From assembly GCA_020635675.1 (NCBI GenBank), contig JACJZJ010000003.1, positions 186,001-250,000 on the forward strand: 64,000 nucleotides of DNA, given 5' to 3'. The stretch is from Flavobacteriales bacterium. GTDB taxonomy: Bacteria; Bacteroidota; Bacteroidia; Flavobacteriales_F; PHOS-HE28. The notes below the pieces were generated by a model, which saw only the letters and a program-made list of their open reading frames with translations, did not search any database and was not told the origin of the DNA. A program made the position numbers and the translations under genes. Position 1 is the stretch's first letter; the number at the start of each line of letters is the position of its first letter. This document shows, one piece after another, positions 16,883-27,100 of the stretch.

Positions 16883-18826
16883 TCAACCCTTCACGGGCGA
16901 TGGCTTTTCGCCGATGTGCGCGCCGAGGAACGCCTCCATCGCCCCATAGAAGTCGAACCGGTTCTCTTCGTTGTGGAAACCGTGCCCTTCGTTGTCCTTG
17001 ACCATGTACTGCACTTCCACCCCGCGTTTCCGGAGCGCTTCCACCATCTGATCGCTCTCATCCTTGTTCACGCGCGGGTCGTTGGCACCCTGGGCGATGA
17101 AGAGGGGACAGGTGATGCGGTCCGCATGGAAGACGGGGGAAGCCTCGGCCATGAGCGTGCTGTCCGTGGCGGGGTCGCCCACCATGGCATGCATCATGTC
17201 CAGGAACGGTTTCCAATAGGGAGGTATGGTGTTCATGAAGGTGAACAGATTGCTGACACCAACGTAGTCCACCCCGCAGGCGTAGAGGTCCGGAGTGAAA
17301 GTGACGCCAGCCAGCGTGGCATAGCCACCGTAGCTGCCGCCATAGATCGCCACCCGGTCGGGGTCGGCGATGCCTTCCTTCTTCAGCCATTCAACGCCGT
17401 CGGTGACATCGTTCTGCATCTCCTTGCCCCACTTCTTGAAGCTTGCTTCCCAGAACTTCCGTCCGTAACCGGTGCTGCCGCGATAGTTCACCTGGAGCAC
17501 CGCGTAGCCGCGATTGGCCAGGAACTGCGCCTCGGGGTCGTAGCCCCACACGTCACGCGCCCAAGGTCCGCCATGCACCACCATCACAACGGGAAGGTCC
17601 TTGTCGGCGCGACCCTTCGGCAGGGTGAGGTAGCCATGCACGGTCAGGCCGTCGCGGGTCGGATAGCTCACGGGCTTCATCTCCGCCAGGTCGTTCTCCT
17701 TGAGCCAGGGGTAAAGGGTGGCCATCTCCTTCAAGTCGCTCGTGGCACTGTCGTAGAAGTAGTACTTGCCCGGCATGCGATCGCTGCTGGCGAAGACCAT
17801 GAACTTGTCCTCGTTGTCGTTCTCACCCGCGATGAAGAGCTCGTACCCCGGGATCTTGGCGCGAAGCGTGGCCATCATGGCCTTGGTCTCGTCGTCCAGG
17901 TAGACCTCTTCGGGTTTCCAGCTGGTGTAGGAGACCGAGGTCAGGACCTTGCGCTTGCGACTGAAGTCCAGTCCGTCCACGTCATAGTCCGGGTTGCTGA
18001 AGATCTCGCGGACCTCTTTGTTCGCTGCGATGTCCCATTCCACGATCGCCGTCTTGTCCCGACCGCCGAGATTGCTGCTGACATAGAGGTTCTTGTTGTC
18101 GAAGGTGAAGAACAAGGGCGCCCAGGCATCCTTGAAATCCACGGTCATCAACTCCTTGAAGGGCGTTGTGGCGTTCGGACGGTAGAAGACCTTATTGGTG
18201 ACACCGTCCGATTTCGTGGCGATACGGATCACCCCATCGTGGTCGGTCATCCAGCTTTCATAATTGTCCTTGTTGTCCACGAGCTGTTCCATCTTGCCGG
18301 TCTCGATGTTCACCAGATAGGGGTCGAAGACCTGCGGGTTGCGCTGGTTCATCTGGATGATCACGGACCGTTCCATTCCGGCTACGTCCTTCAGGTCGTC
18401 GATGATCCCCGCACGAACACCATGCTCCGGGGTCAGGGGCTTCACGTCCTGGCCATCCCTGCTGGCGCTGAAGACGATGAAATTCTCATCGCCGTTGATG
18501 TCCCTGGCGTAGAGCAGGCGATCGCCTTTCCAGAAATAGCCCCCGACATCGCGGATGGTATCATGGGTCACCTGCACCACCGATGTATCGCCAATGGGTC
18601 GGACGAAAAGGTTCATCCGGTTGTGCCAGGGGGCCCGGTAACTGATGAAGTTGCCATCGGGGCTGATGCGGAAGGTCGCCTTGTCCGGGTTCTTGAAGAA
18701 GAGCTTCATGTCGATCTCGGGCGGGGCGGTCTCCGTTGCCATCGGCTCCTTGGCCTCCTGTGCGCCACCGCTGCAGCCGGCAGTGGCCAGCCCCAGGGCG
18801 ATGACGGACATCATTCCATATTTCAT
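16883..18826 (-). CDS. S9 family prolyl-oligopeptidase-type lipoprotein
   Basis: A 647-residue S9C-like (acylaminoacyl-peptidase/prolyl oligopeptidase) peptidase. The N-terminus MKYGMMSVIALGLATAGCSG has a lipobox (TAGC, Cys18), so the enzyme is probably anchored to a membrane facing the periplasm. The N-terminal half is a beta-propeller. The C-terminal alpha/beta-hydrolase has Ser498 in GGSYGGY, Asp583 in ANDPRVN and His615 in EGHGFH, and HGGPWARD forms the oxyanion region. The catalytic triad is complete. It is single on its strand, with a strong hairpin just after the stop. Together with DPP IV and the M42 enzyme it adds to a peptide-degrading theme. Confidence 0.92.
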   Translation of the reverse strand: MKYGMMSVIALGLATAGCSGGAQEAKEPMATETAPPEIDMKLFFKNPDKATFRISPDGNFISYRAPWHNRMNLFVRPIGDTSVVQVTHDTIRDVGGYFWKGDRLLYARDINGDENFIVFSASRDGQDVKPLTPEHGVRAGIIDDLKDVAGMERSVIIQMNQRNPQVFDPYLVNIETGKMEQLVDNKDNYESWMTDHDGVIRIATKSDGVTNKVFYRPNATTPFKELMTVDFKDAWAPLFFTFDNKNLYVSSNLGGRDKTAIVEWDIAANKEVREIFSNPDYDVDGLDFSRKRKVLTSVSYTSWKPEEVYLDDETKAMMATLRAKIPGYELFIAGENDNEDKFMVFASSDRMPGKYYFYDSATSDLKEMATLYPWLKENDLAEMKPVSYPTRDGLTVHGYLTLPKGRADKDLPVVMVVHGGPWARDVWGYDPEAQFLANRGYAVLQVNYRGSTGYGRKFWEASFKKWGKEMQNDVTDGVEWLKKEGIADPDRVAIYGGSYGGYATLAGVTFTPDLYACGVDYVGVSNLFTFMNTIPPYWKPFLDMMHAMVGDPATDSTLMAEASPVFHADRITCPLFIAQGANDPRVNKDESDQMVEALRKRGVEVQYMVKDNEGHGFHNEENRFDFYGAMEAFLGAHIGEKPSPVKG

Positions 18827-18945
18827 GTTGGTCCAGGTGAAGAGTTAGGAAAGCAAAGGTGCATTTCCGGGACGAGCCGTTGGCCCGGAACTCCACGAAG
18901 CGTTCGATCGAGTGATGGACCGTTTTGTCGTCTGATGAGCGGGGG

Positions 18946-20358
18946 TCAGCGGCGGAACCGTGTCACCCACACGGCGTGGTCCGCCTCGACACTGTCCCGT
19001 TCCGGGTAGAACTGTTCCAAGCGTCTCGCGAGCACGCCTTTTGGATCGGACAGCGTGCTGCCGGCATCCACAAGCACGATCGTACGCCATTCCGAAGTGT
19101 CGAGGGGCGTTCGAGGGTCGTGGACGGGAAGTATGGAAAGCGCGCTCAAGGCACTGTCAAGTCTTTCCGGGCGGTCGAAAAGCGTGGGGTCCGTGTGCCA
19201 TGCGAACGTGAGGGCATACCACGGCGGCGCGATCAGGACCGGTGCCCGGTGTTTGGTCATGGCATCGGCGACCGCGACCACAACGCTCGGACGCCGCTCC
19301 ATTGCCATGTCCGGAGCGAAGGTGAGGGCCATGGCCACCACACCCATTGCGGATAACGTGAGCGCAACACGGTGGTCGTTCGCAAGGGATAGCAGCGCAT
19401 GGGCCACGAGCAGAACGAATCCGGGCGCAGCATAGACCAGATACCGGTCCAGGAACATGGGTGCCCATTGCGATGCGACGAACATTCCGACCACCGGCGC
19501 AAGGCCCCACCAAAGACCGATGACACCACAGGGGTCCCGTCCGTGACGACGCAGCAGCGCCAATGCGATGACCGCCAGGAAGACGACCGCCACCACGGGC
19601 GCATTGCTGAAGCGCCAGATCATGTTGTATACCTCCTCCGGTCGGGGCCTTTCCAGCCAGGTGCCCTCCGTCAAGCTTTGTCCGGCACGCTGCAGAAAGA
19701 TGATCCCGTACGGCAGGTATGCCAGGATGGATGCACCGGAGGCCAGCGCCCAGGACCGACGGGCGGTCCGCAGTGCGGGCACCGTCAGTACGCAGGCCGA
19801 CTGCACGCCGATCATCAACCAGCCGAAGAAGTGTGTGTAGGACATGGCCACGTTCAGGAGCGCAAGCCAGACCCAGGCATACCGCGGTGGCCCGTCCGAT
19901 GGGGAGCGGTGCATGTGGCGCACCAACTGCCACATGCCGGCCGTTGCCAGCAAGGCGAACAACGAATAGGCACGCACTTCATGCGCGAGTTGTTGGTGGT
20001 AGTTGCTGCAGATGAACAGCAGTGCGGTGGTCCAGGCGAGCGGCCATCCGCCGAGGCGTCGACCGATCACATACAGTGGCCAGACCGTCAGTCCGGAGGC
20101 GATCACCGCGGGCAGACGAAGAAGGGCCACATCGTTCCCTGCGATGGGCAACCAGAGCTTGATCAGCAGGAAATACAGCGGAGGGTTGTTCTCCGTGCGC
20201 AGCATCGCGAAGAGATGGGACAGGTCGCGATGTGCCTGGAACAGCGTGAAAGGCTCGTCATTGGCCAGGTCCGATGCGCCGGCGAACAATGCCCGGACCA
20301 TGGTGGCGAGTGCCACGAGCGCCGCGATCGCCAGGGTGTCCGCGTGCCACCGCTTCAT
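18946..20358 (-). CDS. GT-C glycosyltransferase, family 39-like integral membrane protein
   Basis: A 470-residue multispanning membrane protein that begins MKRWHADTLAIAALVALATM. The first extracytoplasmic loop has the acidic DLANDEPFT typical of GT39/ArnT-like enzymes. Around 9-11 hydrophobic helices follow, then a soluble C-terminal part. Such enzymes move sugars from polyprenyl-phosphate donors to lipids or proteins in the periplasm; the acceptor here is unknown. The ATG at 20358 overlaps the stop of the GNAT gene as ATGA, which fixes the start and makes this the last gene of a four-gene operon. Confidence 0.83.
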   Translation of the reverse strand: MKRWHADTLAIAALVALATMVRALFAGASDLANDEPFTLFQAHRDLSHLFAMLRTENNPPLYFLLIKLWLPIAGNDVALLRLPAVIASGLTVWPLYVIGRRLGGWPLAWTTALLFICSNYHQQLAHEVRAYSLFALLATAGMWQLVRHMHRSPSDGPPRYAWVWLALLNVAMSYTHFFGWLMIGVQSACVLTVPALRTARRSWALASGASILAYLPYGIIFLQRAGQSLTEGTWLERPRPEEVYNMIWRFSNAPVVAVVFLAVIALALLRRHGRDPCGVIGLWWGLAPVVGMFVASQWAPMFLDRYLVYAAPGFVLLVAHALLSLANDHRVALTLSAMGVVAMALTFAPDMAMERRPSVVVAVADAMTKHRAPVLIAPPWYALTFAWHTDPTLFDRPERLDSALSALSILPVHDPRTPLDTSEWRTIVLVDAGSTLSDPKGVLARRLEQFYPERDSVEADHAVWVTRFRR

Positions 20359-20789
20359 GGCACCATCACCATCGCCCGGTGTTCTCCGATACCTTCGATC
20401 ACAAAGGGTGGCCCGATGACGCGCATGCCCTGTCGTTGATAGAAGGCGACGGCGGGTGTGCGGGCATTGCACCAAAGGATGTCGCAGCCACGCGCGGCCA
20501 TCTCCTGTCGACCGGTGTCCATCAATGCCGCGCCGACACCCTTTTTCCGGTGCTCAGGCCGCACGGCCATGCCTCGCAGGCGGTACGGCCGCAGCCCGGC
20601 GACCTCCTCATGGGCCTCAGGGGTGAAAGAGGCCACGCCGATCAACATGTCGGCTGCGAACGCACCGAGATGGAAAGCGTCCGGGTCCCGGTCGTGGGTG
20701 AACACCAGGTCGGCCGCCGACTGGTGCGGACGGAGCACCCTTTGTCGCAGGTCCAGCGTGTCCTCGACAGGTATCTTCCGGATCGTCAT
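20355..20789 (-). CDS. GNAT family N-acetyltransferase
   Basis: A 144-residue protein of the GNAT fold that starts MTIRKIPVEDTLDLRQRVLRP. The acetyl-CoA loop is visible as RGMAVRPEHRKKGVGAALM (motif A R/QxxGxG/A), followed by CNARTPAVAFYQRQGMRV, the usual motif B. The substrate is unknown. Its ATG overlaps the upstream stop (ATGA at 20786-20789) and its stop overlaps the downstream ATG, so it is translationally coupled on both sides. Confidence 0.85.
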   Translation of the reverse strand: MTIRKIPVEDTLDLRQRVLRPHQSAADLVFTHDRDPDAFHLGAFAADMLIGVASFTPEAHEEVAGLRPYRLRGMAVRPEHRKKGVGAALMDTGRQEMAARGCDILWCNARTPAVAFYQRQGMRVIGPPFVIEGIGEHRAMVMVP

Positions 20790-21520
20790 TCGGGGACGTT
20801 CCGCCAAGGTAAGGGGCCGGTCCCCTCGTGCATCAGCGCGTGGAGCGCCTGTGCGGCCTCGGCTCCCTGCTCCATGAGCGCATCGGTCCTGCCGCAATCG
20901 ATCGGACTTGCCGTTCCGATGATCGTCGTATCATGTTGTGCGGCGACCCACAGTCGGACAACGGTCCGGCAATGCACGTCGGGCCGGTTACGCAGATCCG
21001 TGCCCAGGCCGTCCACCACGGTGAATGCCACGCGATCGTCCCGGTCGCCCCAGGGCAGGGTCAACTCGCCGATCATCGTGGAACGCCGTACGGTGCGCCA
21101 ATCGCGTGTGATGTGGTCCGGAAAGGTCGTTTCCGGTGGCAGGAGGAAGGCGCTCACGACGCACCAGGCCAGGGACAGGCCCCCGAGCCATCGGCCGGCG
21201 ACGAGCGGCGCGTGTGCTCCATGGCTTCCGAACGCCGATCGCAAGGCCCAGGTCAGGGCCCATCCGACCGACCCCACCGCGGTGGACAGCAGAAAACCCA
21301 ATGCCAAGCGCTCCGTCAGCGTGGTATGCGCCCGGGTGACCGCACCCGGGCGGAAGATGAGATAGCCGTTGCGCCAGGGACCGAGCAGGTGACCGTCGGG
21401 ATGGAACTGATTGAAGAGAAGTTCGAGCACCAGGCCCAGCCCGCGCAGCGCAAGCAGGATCACGGCCCCGATCATCAGGAAATGGACCGCCGAACGCGTG
21501 TTCTCGTCCAATCGGGCCAT
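20786..21520 (-). CDS. Hypothetical membrane protein
   Basis: A 244-residue protein that I do not recognise. Three hydrophobic segments lie at about residues 12-36 (LMIGAVILLALRGLGLVLEL), 68-92 and 106-126. They are followed by a soluble C-terminal part of about 120 residues beginning near PPETTFPDHITRDW. That part contains GELTLPWGDRDDRVAFTVVD and a C-terminal stretch with DALMEQGAEAAQALHALM. It sits 13 bp after the M42 peptidase gene and overlaps the GNAT gene by 4 bp. The operon context suggests envelope biology, but no function can be assigned. Confidence 0.7.
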   Translation of the reverse strand: MARLDENTRSAVHFLMIGAVILLALRGLGLVLELLFNQFHPDGHLLGPWRNGYLIFRPGAVTRAHTTLTERLALGFLLSTAVGSVGWALTWALRSAFGSHGAHAPLVAGRWLGGLSLAWCVVSAFLLPPETTFPDHITRDWRTVRRSTMIGELTLPWGDRDDRVAFTVVDGLGTDLRNRPDVHCRTVVRLWVAAQHDTTIIGTASPIDCGRTDALMEQGAEAAQALHALMHEGTGPLPWRNVPE

Positions 21521-21533
21521 CGGAGGGCTCAGT

Positions 21534-22640
21534 TCACTTGATATACCGAAGGTCCTGCCCTGAACGGATGTGGCGCAGTGTGGCGGCGATCAGCCGGATC
21601 ACGTTCTCCACGTCGTTCCGGTGCACCATCTCCACCGTTGTGTGCATGTACCGCAACGGGAGGCTGATCAGCGCGCTGGGTACGCCCGCGGCACCGTAGG
21701 CGAAGGCATCTGTATCGGTACCGGTCGCGCGGCTCGCCGCGAGGCGCTGGAAGGGGATCTTCTCCTTCCGGGCGGACTCCACCACCAGGGCGAGCACTTT
21801 GTTGTGCACGGCCGGTGCATGACTGACCACAGGGCCCTGGCCGCAGGCGATGTCGCCATTCTGCACCTTGTTCATCAGCGGGGTCTGCGTATCATGGGTC
21901 ACGTCGGTCACGATGGCCATGTCCGGCCGAATGCGTTCCACGATCATCTCGGCACCGCGCAGCCCCACTTCCTCCTGGACGGAATTGGTGACGTAGAGGC
22001 CATAGGGCAGTTTGACCTTCTGTTCATGCAGGAGGCGTGCCACCTCCGCGATCATGAACCCGCCGATCCGATTGTCCAGCGCCCTGCCGACGAAATGGTC
22101 CTTGTTCAGCACCATGAACTCGTCCTCGTAGGTGATCACGCAGCCCACGTGCACGCCCAGCGCCTCGACCTCCTCCTTGCTCGCGCATCCCAGGTCCAGG
22201 AAGATGTTGTCAAGTGCGGGGGTGGGATCGTTCTTGCCGTTGCGCACATGGATGGCGGGCCATCCGAAAACAGCCTTGACGATGCCCTTGTCCGTGTGGA
22301 TGTTCACCCGTTTGCTCGGCGCGATCATGTGGTCACTGCCCCCGTTGCGTTTCACATAGATGAAACCCTCCTTGGTGATGTAGTGCACGAACCAGCTGAT
22401 CTCGTCCGCATGGGCTTCGATCACCACCTTGTACTTCGCATCCGGGTTCACCACGGCCACGGCGGTGCCGTAGTTGTCAACGAAGTGGTCGTCCACGTAA
22501 GGCTTGATCCGCTCCAGCCAAAGCTTCTGGCCGCTCGATTCGAACCCGGTAGGAGAGGCGTTGTTGAGGTACCGCTGGAGGAACTCCATCGATCCGGGTC
22601 CGATGATGCGGTCTTTGCCGCTGGTCTTGCGCTTGGCCAT
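21534..22640 (-). CDS. M42 family metallo-aminopeptidase
   Basis: A 368-residue cytoplasmic peptidase of the M42 (glutamyl aminopeptidase/TET/FrvX) family, which usually forms tetrahedral dodecamers and trims peptides to amino acids. The two-metal site is complete: H77 in EAHAD with D79, bridging D189 in GRALDNR, general base E223 and ligand E224 in QEEVG, D246 in VTDVTHD and H333 in MHTT. The start at MAKRKTSGKD fits family length. A TAACTTCG box lies 33 nt upstream. It is the first gene of the M42-membrane protein-GNAT-GT operon. Cytoplasmic trimming would complement peptide import by the POT carriers, although that locus is 16 kb away. Confidence 0.92.
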   Translation of the reverse strand: MAKRKTSGKDRIIGPGSMEFLQRYLNNASPTGFESSGQKLWLERIKPYVDDHFVDNYGTAVAVVNPDAKYKVVIEAHADEISWFVHYITKEGFIYVKRNGGSDHMIAPSKRVNIHTDKGIVKAVFGWPAIHVRNGKNDPTPALDNIFLDLGCASKEEVEALGVHVGCVITYEDEFMVLNKDHFVGRALDNRIGGFMIAEVARLLHEQKVKLPYGLYVTNSVQEEVGLRGAEMIVERIRPDMAIVTDVTHDTQTPLMNKVQNGDIACGQGPVVSHAPAVHNKVLALVVESARKEKIPFQRLAASRATGTDTDAFAYGAAGVPSALISLPLRYMHTTVEMVHRNDVENVIRLIAATLRHIRSGQDLRYIK

Positions 22641-22673
22641 GTTGATGCGAAGGATGTTGGTCCGAACAGGCGG

Positions 22674-22681
22674 CGAAGTTA
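22674..22681 (-). promoter_or_regulatory. Promoter -7-like box of the M42 operon
   Basis: TAACTTCG on the minus strand, 33 nt before the M42 ATG at 22640. Confidence 0.45.
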
Positions 22682-22722
22682 GAGGGACCCCCGGCAACCG
22701 AACCCCGGGGGCCGGATCACGT

Positions 22723-22737
22723 ATGAACACCGTTCAT
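22723..22737. repeat. Small inverted repeat in the divergent intergenic region
   Basis: ATGAAC-ACC-GTTCAT is a perfect 6-3-6 inverted repeat. It covers the first possible ATG (22736) of the TPR/PD40 gene and could be an operator, or could be chance. Confidence 0.35.
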
Positions 22738-24136
22738 GCGAAAAACGCCTCCTCCCATGTTCTCATTTCGCTGTGCTCCCTCAATTGTCCTGACGGTCCT
22801 TTCCTCCGCCGTGATCGCACAGGGCGACGTACCGTTCGACCTGGAGCATATCGGTGATCCGGCCGCGCTGAAGAACGCGCTGAACGCGGTCCGTGAGGCG
22901 GACAAGCTGGCTGCGACGGGTGGCCTGCACTATGCGGAGGCCATCGCCCTGTACATGAAGGCCTATGCGCTCAATCCGGACAACGCCGAGTTGAATGCGA
23001 AGATCGGTCTGTGCCACTTGAACGGAGGCCAACGCCACAAGGCCTTGTCCTGGTTCCAGGACGCCCTTTCCTTGTCCCCCGCGATGCCGCGCATCCATTT
23101 CCTCACGGCCATGGCCTACCAACTGAACGCGAAATGGGATGAGGCGATCGCGGAATACGAGGCGCATTTGCAACGCACTGCGGGTCCGGGCGATCCCGAA
23201 CCCTTGTACAACACCGCCGATCAGCATATCGCAGAATGCCGTGTCGGGAAGGCGCTCATGGCCGAACCGGTGGACGTGCGGGTGGAGAACCTTGGCCCGT
23301 CCATCAATTCCGATCAGGCGGATTACGGTGTGTTGATCGCCCCGGACGGCGGCGCGCTCTACTTCACTTCACGGAGGCCCAGCGTCAACGGCCGGATCAA
23401 CAAGGCGACGAACGCATACTTCGAGGATGTGTACGTGTGCCGGGCGGACGAGAACGGCGGCTGGACGAAACCCTCCTCGCTGCCACCACCGGTGAACTCG
23501 GCGATCAACGACGCGGCCGTGTCGCTCTTCGATAGCGGCAGGTCCATGGTGCTCTATCGGGACGTGAACGGTTCCGGCGACCTGTTCACCCTGCGACGTT
23601 CGCGTGAGGGCTGGGGCGCGCCCGAGAAGCTCGGCCCCAACATCGATACCAAGAGCCATGAGAGCAGTGCCTGGCCGACCGCGGATGGGCATTGGCTGTA
23701 TTTCGTCAGCGACCGGCCCGACGCCGGTGGCCAGGGTGGGCAGGACATCTACCGCAGCCCATGGGATCCGTTGGCGAACGAATGGGGACCGGCGGAGGAC
23801 CTCGGCCCGACCATCAACACGCCGTTCGATGAGGATGGCATCTTCGTTTCGCCGGACGGCGGTACGATCTACTTCAGCAGCAAGGGGCACAGCGGCATGG
23901 GCGGTTTCGACATCTACCGGTCGCAGCTGATCAATGGCCGATGGACGGCCCCGGAGAACATGGGCTGGCCGATCAATTCCCCCGACGATGATCTCTTCTT
24001 CGTGCTCGCGCCCGATGGGCACACGGGGTATTTCAGCTCTCTACGGGCCGGCGGGCTTGGTGAGGACGATCTTTACCGCGTCACGTTCCCGCAGGACGGC
24101 AAGACCGCGGAGACGATGAGCGCGCCTGTACGTTAG
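22736..24136 (+). CDS. Secreted TPR and PD40 (TolB-like propeller) protein
   Basis: A 466-residue protein with a signal peptide (ending SSAVIAQG). Residues about 40-170 form TPR-like helices (YAEAIALYMKAYALNPDNAELNAKIG is typical). Residues 195-455 contain PD40/WD40-like beta-propeller repeats (LIAPDGGALYFTSRRP, WPTADGHWLYFVSDRP, FVSPDGGTIYFSSKG, FVLAPDGHTGYFSSLR). This is the front half of PorE/PD40-OmpA proteins of Bacteroidota, but the OmpA domain is missing and no lipobox is seen. It is therefore probably a periplasmic or surface scaffold protein. The start could also be the ATG at 22757 (MFSFRCAPSIV), which keeps a signal peptide and frees the inverted repeat. Confidence 0.85.
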   Translation: MRKTPPPMFSFRCAPSIVLTVLSSAVIAQGDVPFDLEHIGDPAALKNALNAVREADKLAATGGLHYAEAIALYMKAYALNPDNAELNAKIGLCHLNGGQRHKALSWFQDALSLSPAMPRIHFLTAMAYQLNAKWDEAIAEYEAHLQRTAGPGDPEPLYNTADQHIAECRVGKALMAEPVDVRVENLGPSINSDQADYGVLIAPDGGALYFTSRRPSVNGRINKATNAYFEDVYVCRADENGGWTKPSSLPPPVNSAINDAAVSLFDSGRSMVLYRDVNGSGDLFTLRRSREGWGAPEKLGPNIDTKSHESSAWPTADGHWLYFVSDRPDAGGQGGQDIYRSPWDPLANEWGPAEDLGPTINTPFDEDGIFVSPDGGTIYFSSKGHSGMGGFDIYRSQLINGRWTAPENMGWPINSPDDDLFFVLAPDGHTGYFSSLRAGGLGEDDLYRVTFPQDGKTAETMSAPVR

Positions 24137-24160
24137 TCCGTCCCATCCTTTGTCGCGACG

Positions 24161-27100
24161 TTACGGCCGTACCACACGGACGGGTCCACTGGCTCCCCCA
24201 CACACGGCGATCGAATAGATACCGGAGGCCAGGGTGCGTAGGTCGATGAGCCAGGAGCCGCCGTCCGTATTCCCGACATGCATCACGCTGCGACCGGTCG
24301 GGTCCAGCACATCGAGCGCTTTCATCGCACATCCCTGGGGCGGACGGATGCGGAACAGCCCCTGTGGGTCCACTGTGTACACCTGGATCGCATCCCGTGC
24401 CGGGCCCTCCGCAACTCCCACGGGGAAGGTGACGCAGAACGCCGTGCTCTCCTCCGTGGCGAACTCGCCTCCGCTCGCCAACGTGCCCAGCAACTGATCG
24501 CTCAGCACGTACGAACCCTGCCCGAAGCCGCAGCACATGCCGTCCCCGTATCCATCGTACATCGTAAGCGCATAGCAGCCGTCCGGTAGGCAGACCTGCA
24601 CGGCGGTGCTGCTTCCTGCCGGAACACCGGCGTAGGGGCCTCCGGTCGCCACGATCGCGCCGTCCTGGTCCGAGGTGATCGTCCAAGAGGTCTCACCGGG
24701 GTAGTCGTCGAAGGTGAGCGCCAGGTCGAGCATGTTCGGCTCGATCGTCACCGTGATGTCGATCGTGGTCTGCGCGGTGCCGAAGCCGTTCGCCACTTCG
24801 AGCGTGACCGGGTAGATGCCGCTGGTGGGATAGATCACATCGACGGTCGGGTCGGAGCCGGTGGAGGGGGTGCCGCCGGGGAAGGACCAATCCCATCCCG
24901 GAGCGGCATCGAGCGAAGCATCCGCGAAATGCACCGCATCGCCGGGGCATGCAGAGGTGCCGGAGACCGTGAACGCGGGAACGGGGGGTGTGCTGGCGGG
25001 TGTGTGAACGGGCGTACGCCAGGTCCCACGCCCGAAGGTGGCGGCATACAGCATGCTCTCCGCGGTGTCCAGTTCCAGTTCGGTCACGATGGCGGGAGGC
25101 ATGCCTTGGCTGAAGGGTTGCCATATGCCCAGGAGGTCATCGATGTAGTAGACGCCCAGGTCCGTGCCTACGTAGATGCCATGGTCCGGGGTGGAGAGGA
25201 CGAGCGAGTTGGCGGGTACGTTCGGCAGGTTGCTGGTGATGTTCGTCCAAACGGCACCACCATCGAAGCTCTCGAACACCTTGTCGCCGTCATCGTACCC
25301 GGAGAGGCTCACCAGCACGTGCAGGGGATCGGCGTGATCCACGGCGATGGAGGTGATGCTCAGGTCGGGGAGGCCTGCATCGGCGAACTGCCAGGAAACG
25401 CCTCCGTTCGTCGTCCGACGCATCCAGGCGTCGTTGCTGAAGTACATGACCTGGTCGTCCGACGGTGCGATCGCGATGGCACGCACGTTCAGGTTGGTAC
25501 CGTAGTTCGTGAGTTGCGACCAGTTGTTGCCGCGGTCGTGCGTGATCCAGAGGTTGTTGTAGCCCGCCACCAGGGTCAGGGGATCCTGTGGGGCCATCAC
25601 ATAGGGTGTCACCCACGCACCGTCCTCGGTAATGGAACCGGAGATACTGCCGGTGTTCTGCCAGGCATCGTAGGTGCGATAGAGCGAACCGTTCTGGGAG
25701 CTGCCGTATTGGATCTGCGCATCGGTGGGGTCGATGATGCCCTCCATGCCATCGGCGCCCTGCACGTGCGTCCAGGTCCCGCCGTCCAGCAGGTTCATGC
25801 CATTGTCCTGTGCACCCGTGATCACCTGCGCATCCACGGTCGCGGATACACCCAGTCGATAGCTCTGCATGATGCCGAGCCCTGCGCTCAGGTCGTCCCA
25901 ATCGTTCCCGTTGTTCGTGCTGCGGAAGATCCCACCGTCCGAACCGCAGTACAACCTCCCGTTGAACAGTTCGAGCGCATGGATGTCCGCGTGCGTATAG
26001 CCCACCACGGATGGATAGGTCCAGTGCGACTTGATCGTCCAGGTGGTGCCGCCGTTCGCACTCCGCCACACGTTCACGCCGCCGGCATAGATCACGTCGG
26101 CGTCGGTGGGATCCGCCGCCAGGGCCATGTCGTACCAGCATTGTCCGCCATTGTCACTGCCGTTCTGCTGATAGCCGAATATGTTGGGCCCGGTGGAACG
26201 CGTGGAGAAGGTGAGCCCGCTGTCCGTGCTTCGGTACAGCCCCTTGTATCCACTGTTGTCCTCCCTTCCACAGAGCAGATAGACCATCGTGGGGTCCACG
26301 GCTGTCACGGCGATCGCCATACGGTTGACGTCGGCTTCAGGGGGCACGCCCGTGGTGACCTGCGTGAACGAATCGCCACCGTCCGTGCTGCGCAGGAACC
26401 GGTCCGTGCAGGCATAGACGATGTTGGGATCGCCGGGCTTGTATTCCGCGTCGAAGAAGGAGCCCGTGGCGCGCTGCGTCCAGGTGGTGCCGCCATCGGT
26501 GGTCTTCCAAAGACCGCTGTTGGTCGCACAGAGCAGCGTCTGCGGATCGGTCGGGTGCATGATCAGCCGGCGCGTGGTGCGGGTGATGGTCTGCGGCCAG
26601 TCCAGCCCGGTCATGTTCCACGTCACACCACCGTCCGTGCTTTTCAGCACGCCCAGTGCATAAGTGTCGCCACCGTCACCATCACCCGTGGCGATGTAGA
26701 GCGTGGCACTGTTCGTCGGGTCGATCGCGATGCCGCTCACGCCGATCGGGGGAAGGTCGTCCAGGAGCGCGGACCAGCTCTGGCCATCATCGGTGCTCCG
26801 CCAAAGTCCACCGGCCGGAGCGCCCAGGTAGATCGTGCCCGGATCGTTGGGATCCTCCACCACGCAGTTGATCCGGCCATTTCCGGGGTTGTAGCTCATC
26901 GAGGTCCAGGACAGCGGTCCAAGCTCCGTCCAAACGGCCGTGCGCATCATCGGTGCACGTGAGGCGGACCGCCATTGCCGCACGGCCTCCGCATACGCGG
27001 CCAGGTCGGGGAGGCGGCCGCTGGGATAGACACGCTGGGACAGGAAGGCATCCAGCCGCTGCATCTGCTTGTAGCCCTTCCCCTTTTCGTGCTGCCGCCC

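Noticed and set aside
18865..18890. TTCCGGG...CCCGGAA hairpin after the GT-C gene
   Set aside because: A 7-bp stem with a 12-base loop and no U-run. Not strong enough to call a terminator.
16775..19009. 744-codon open frame antisense to the S9 lipoprotein peptidase
   Set aside because: The minus-strand gene has a complete catalytic triad. The antisense frame has no recognisable domain and covers the terminator hairpin.
24929..26962. 677-codon antisense frame over the BNR protein
   Set aside because: Low-complexity Gly/Val/Arg/His composition and no domain; the other strand has clear Asp-box repeats.
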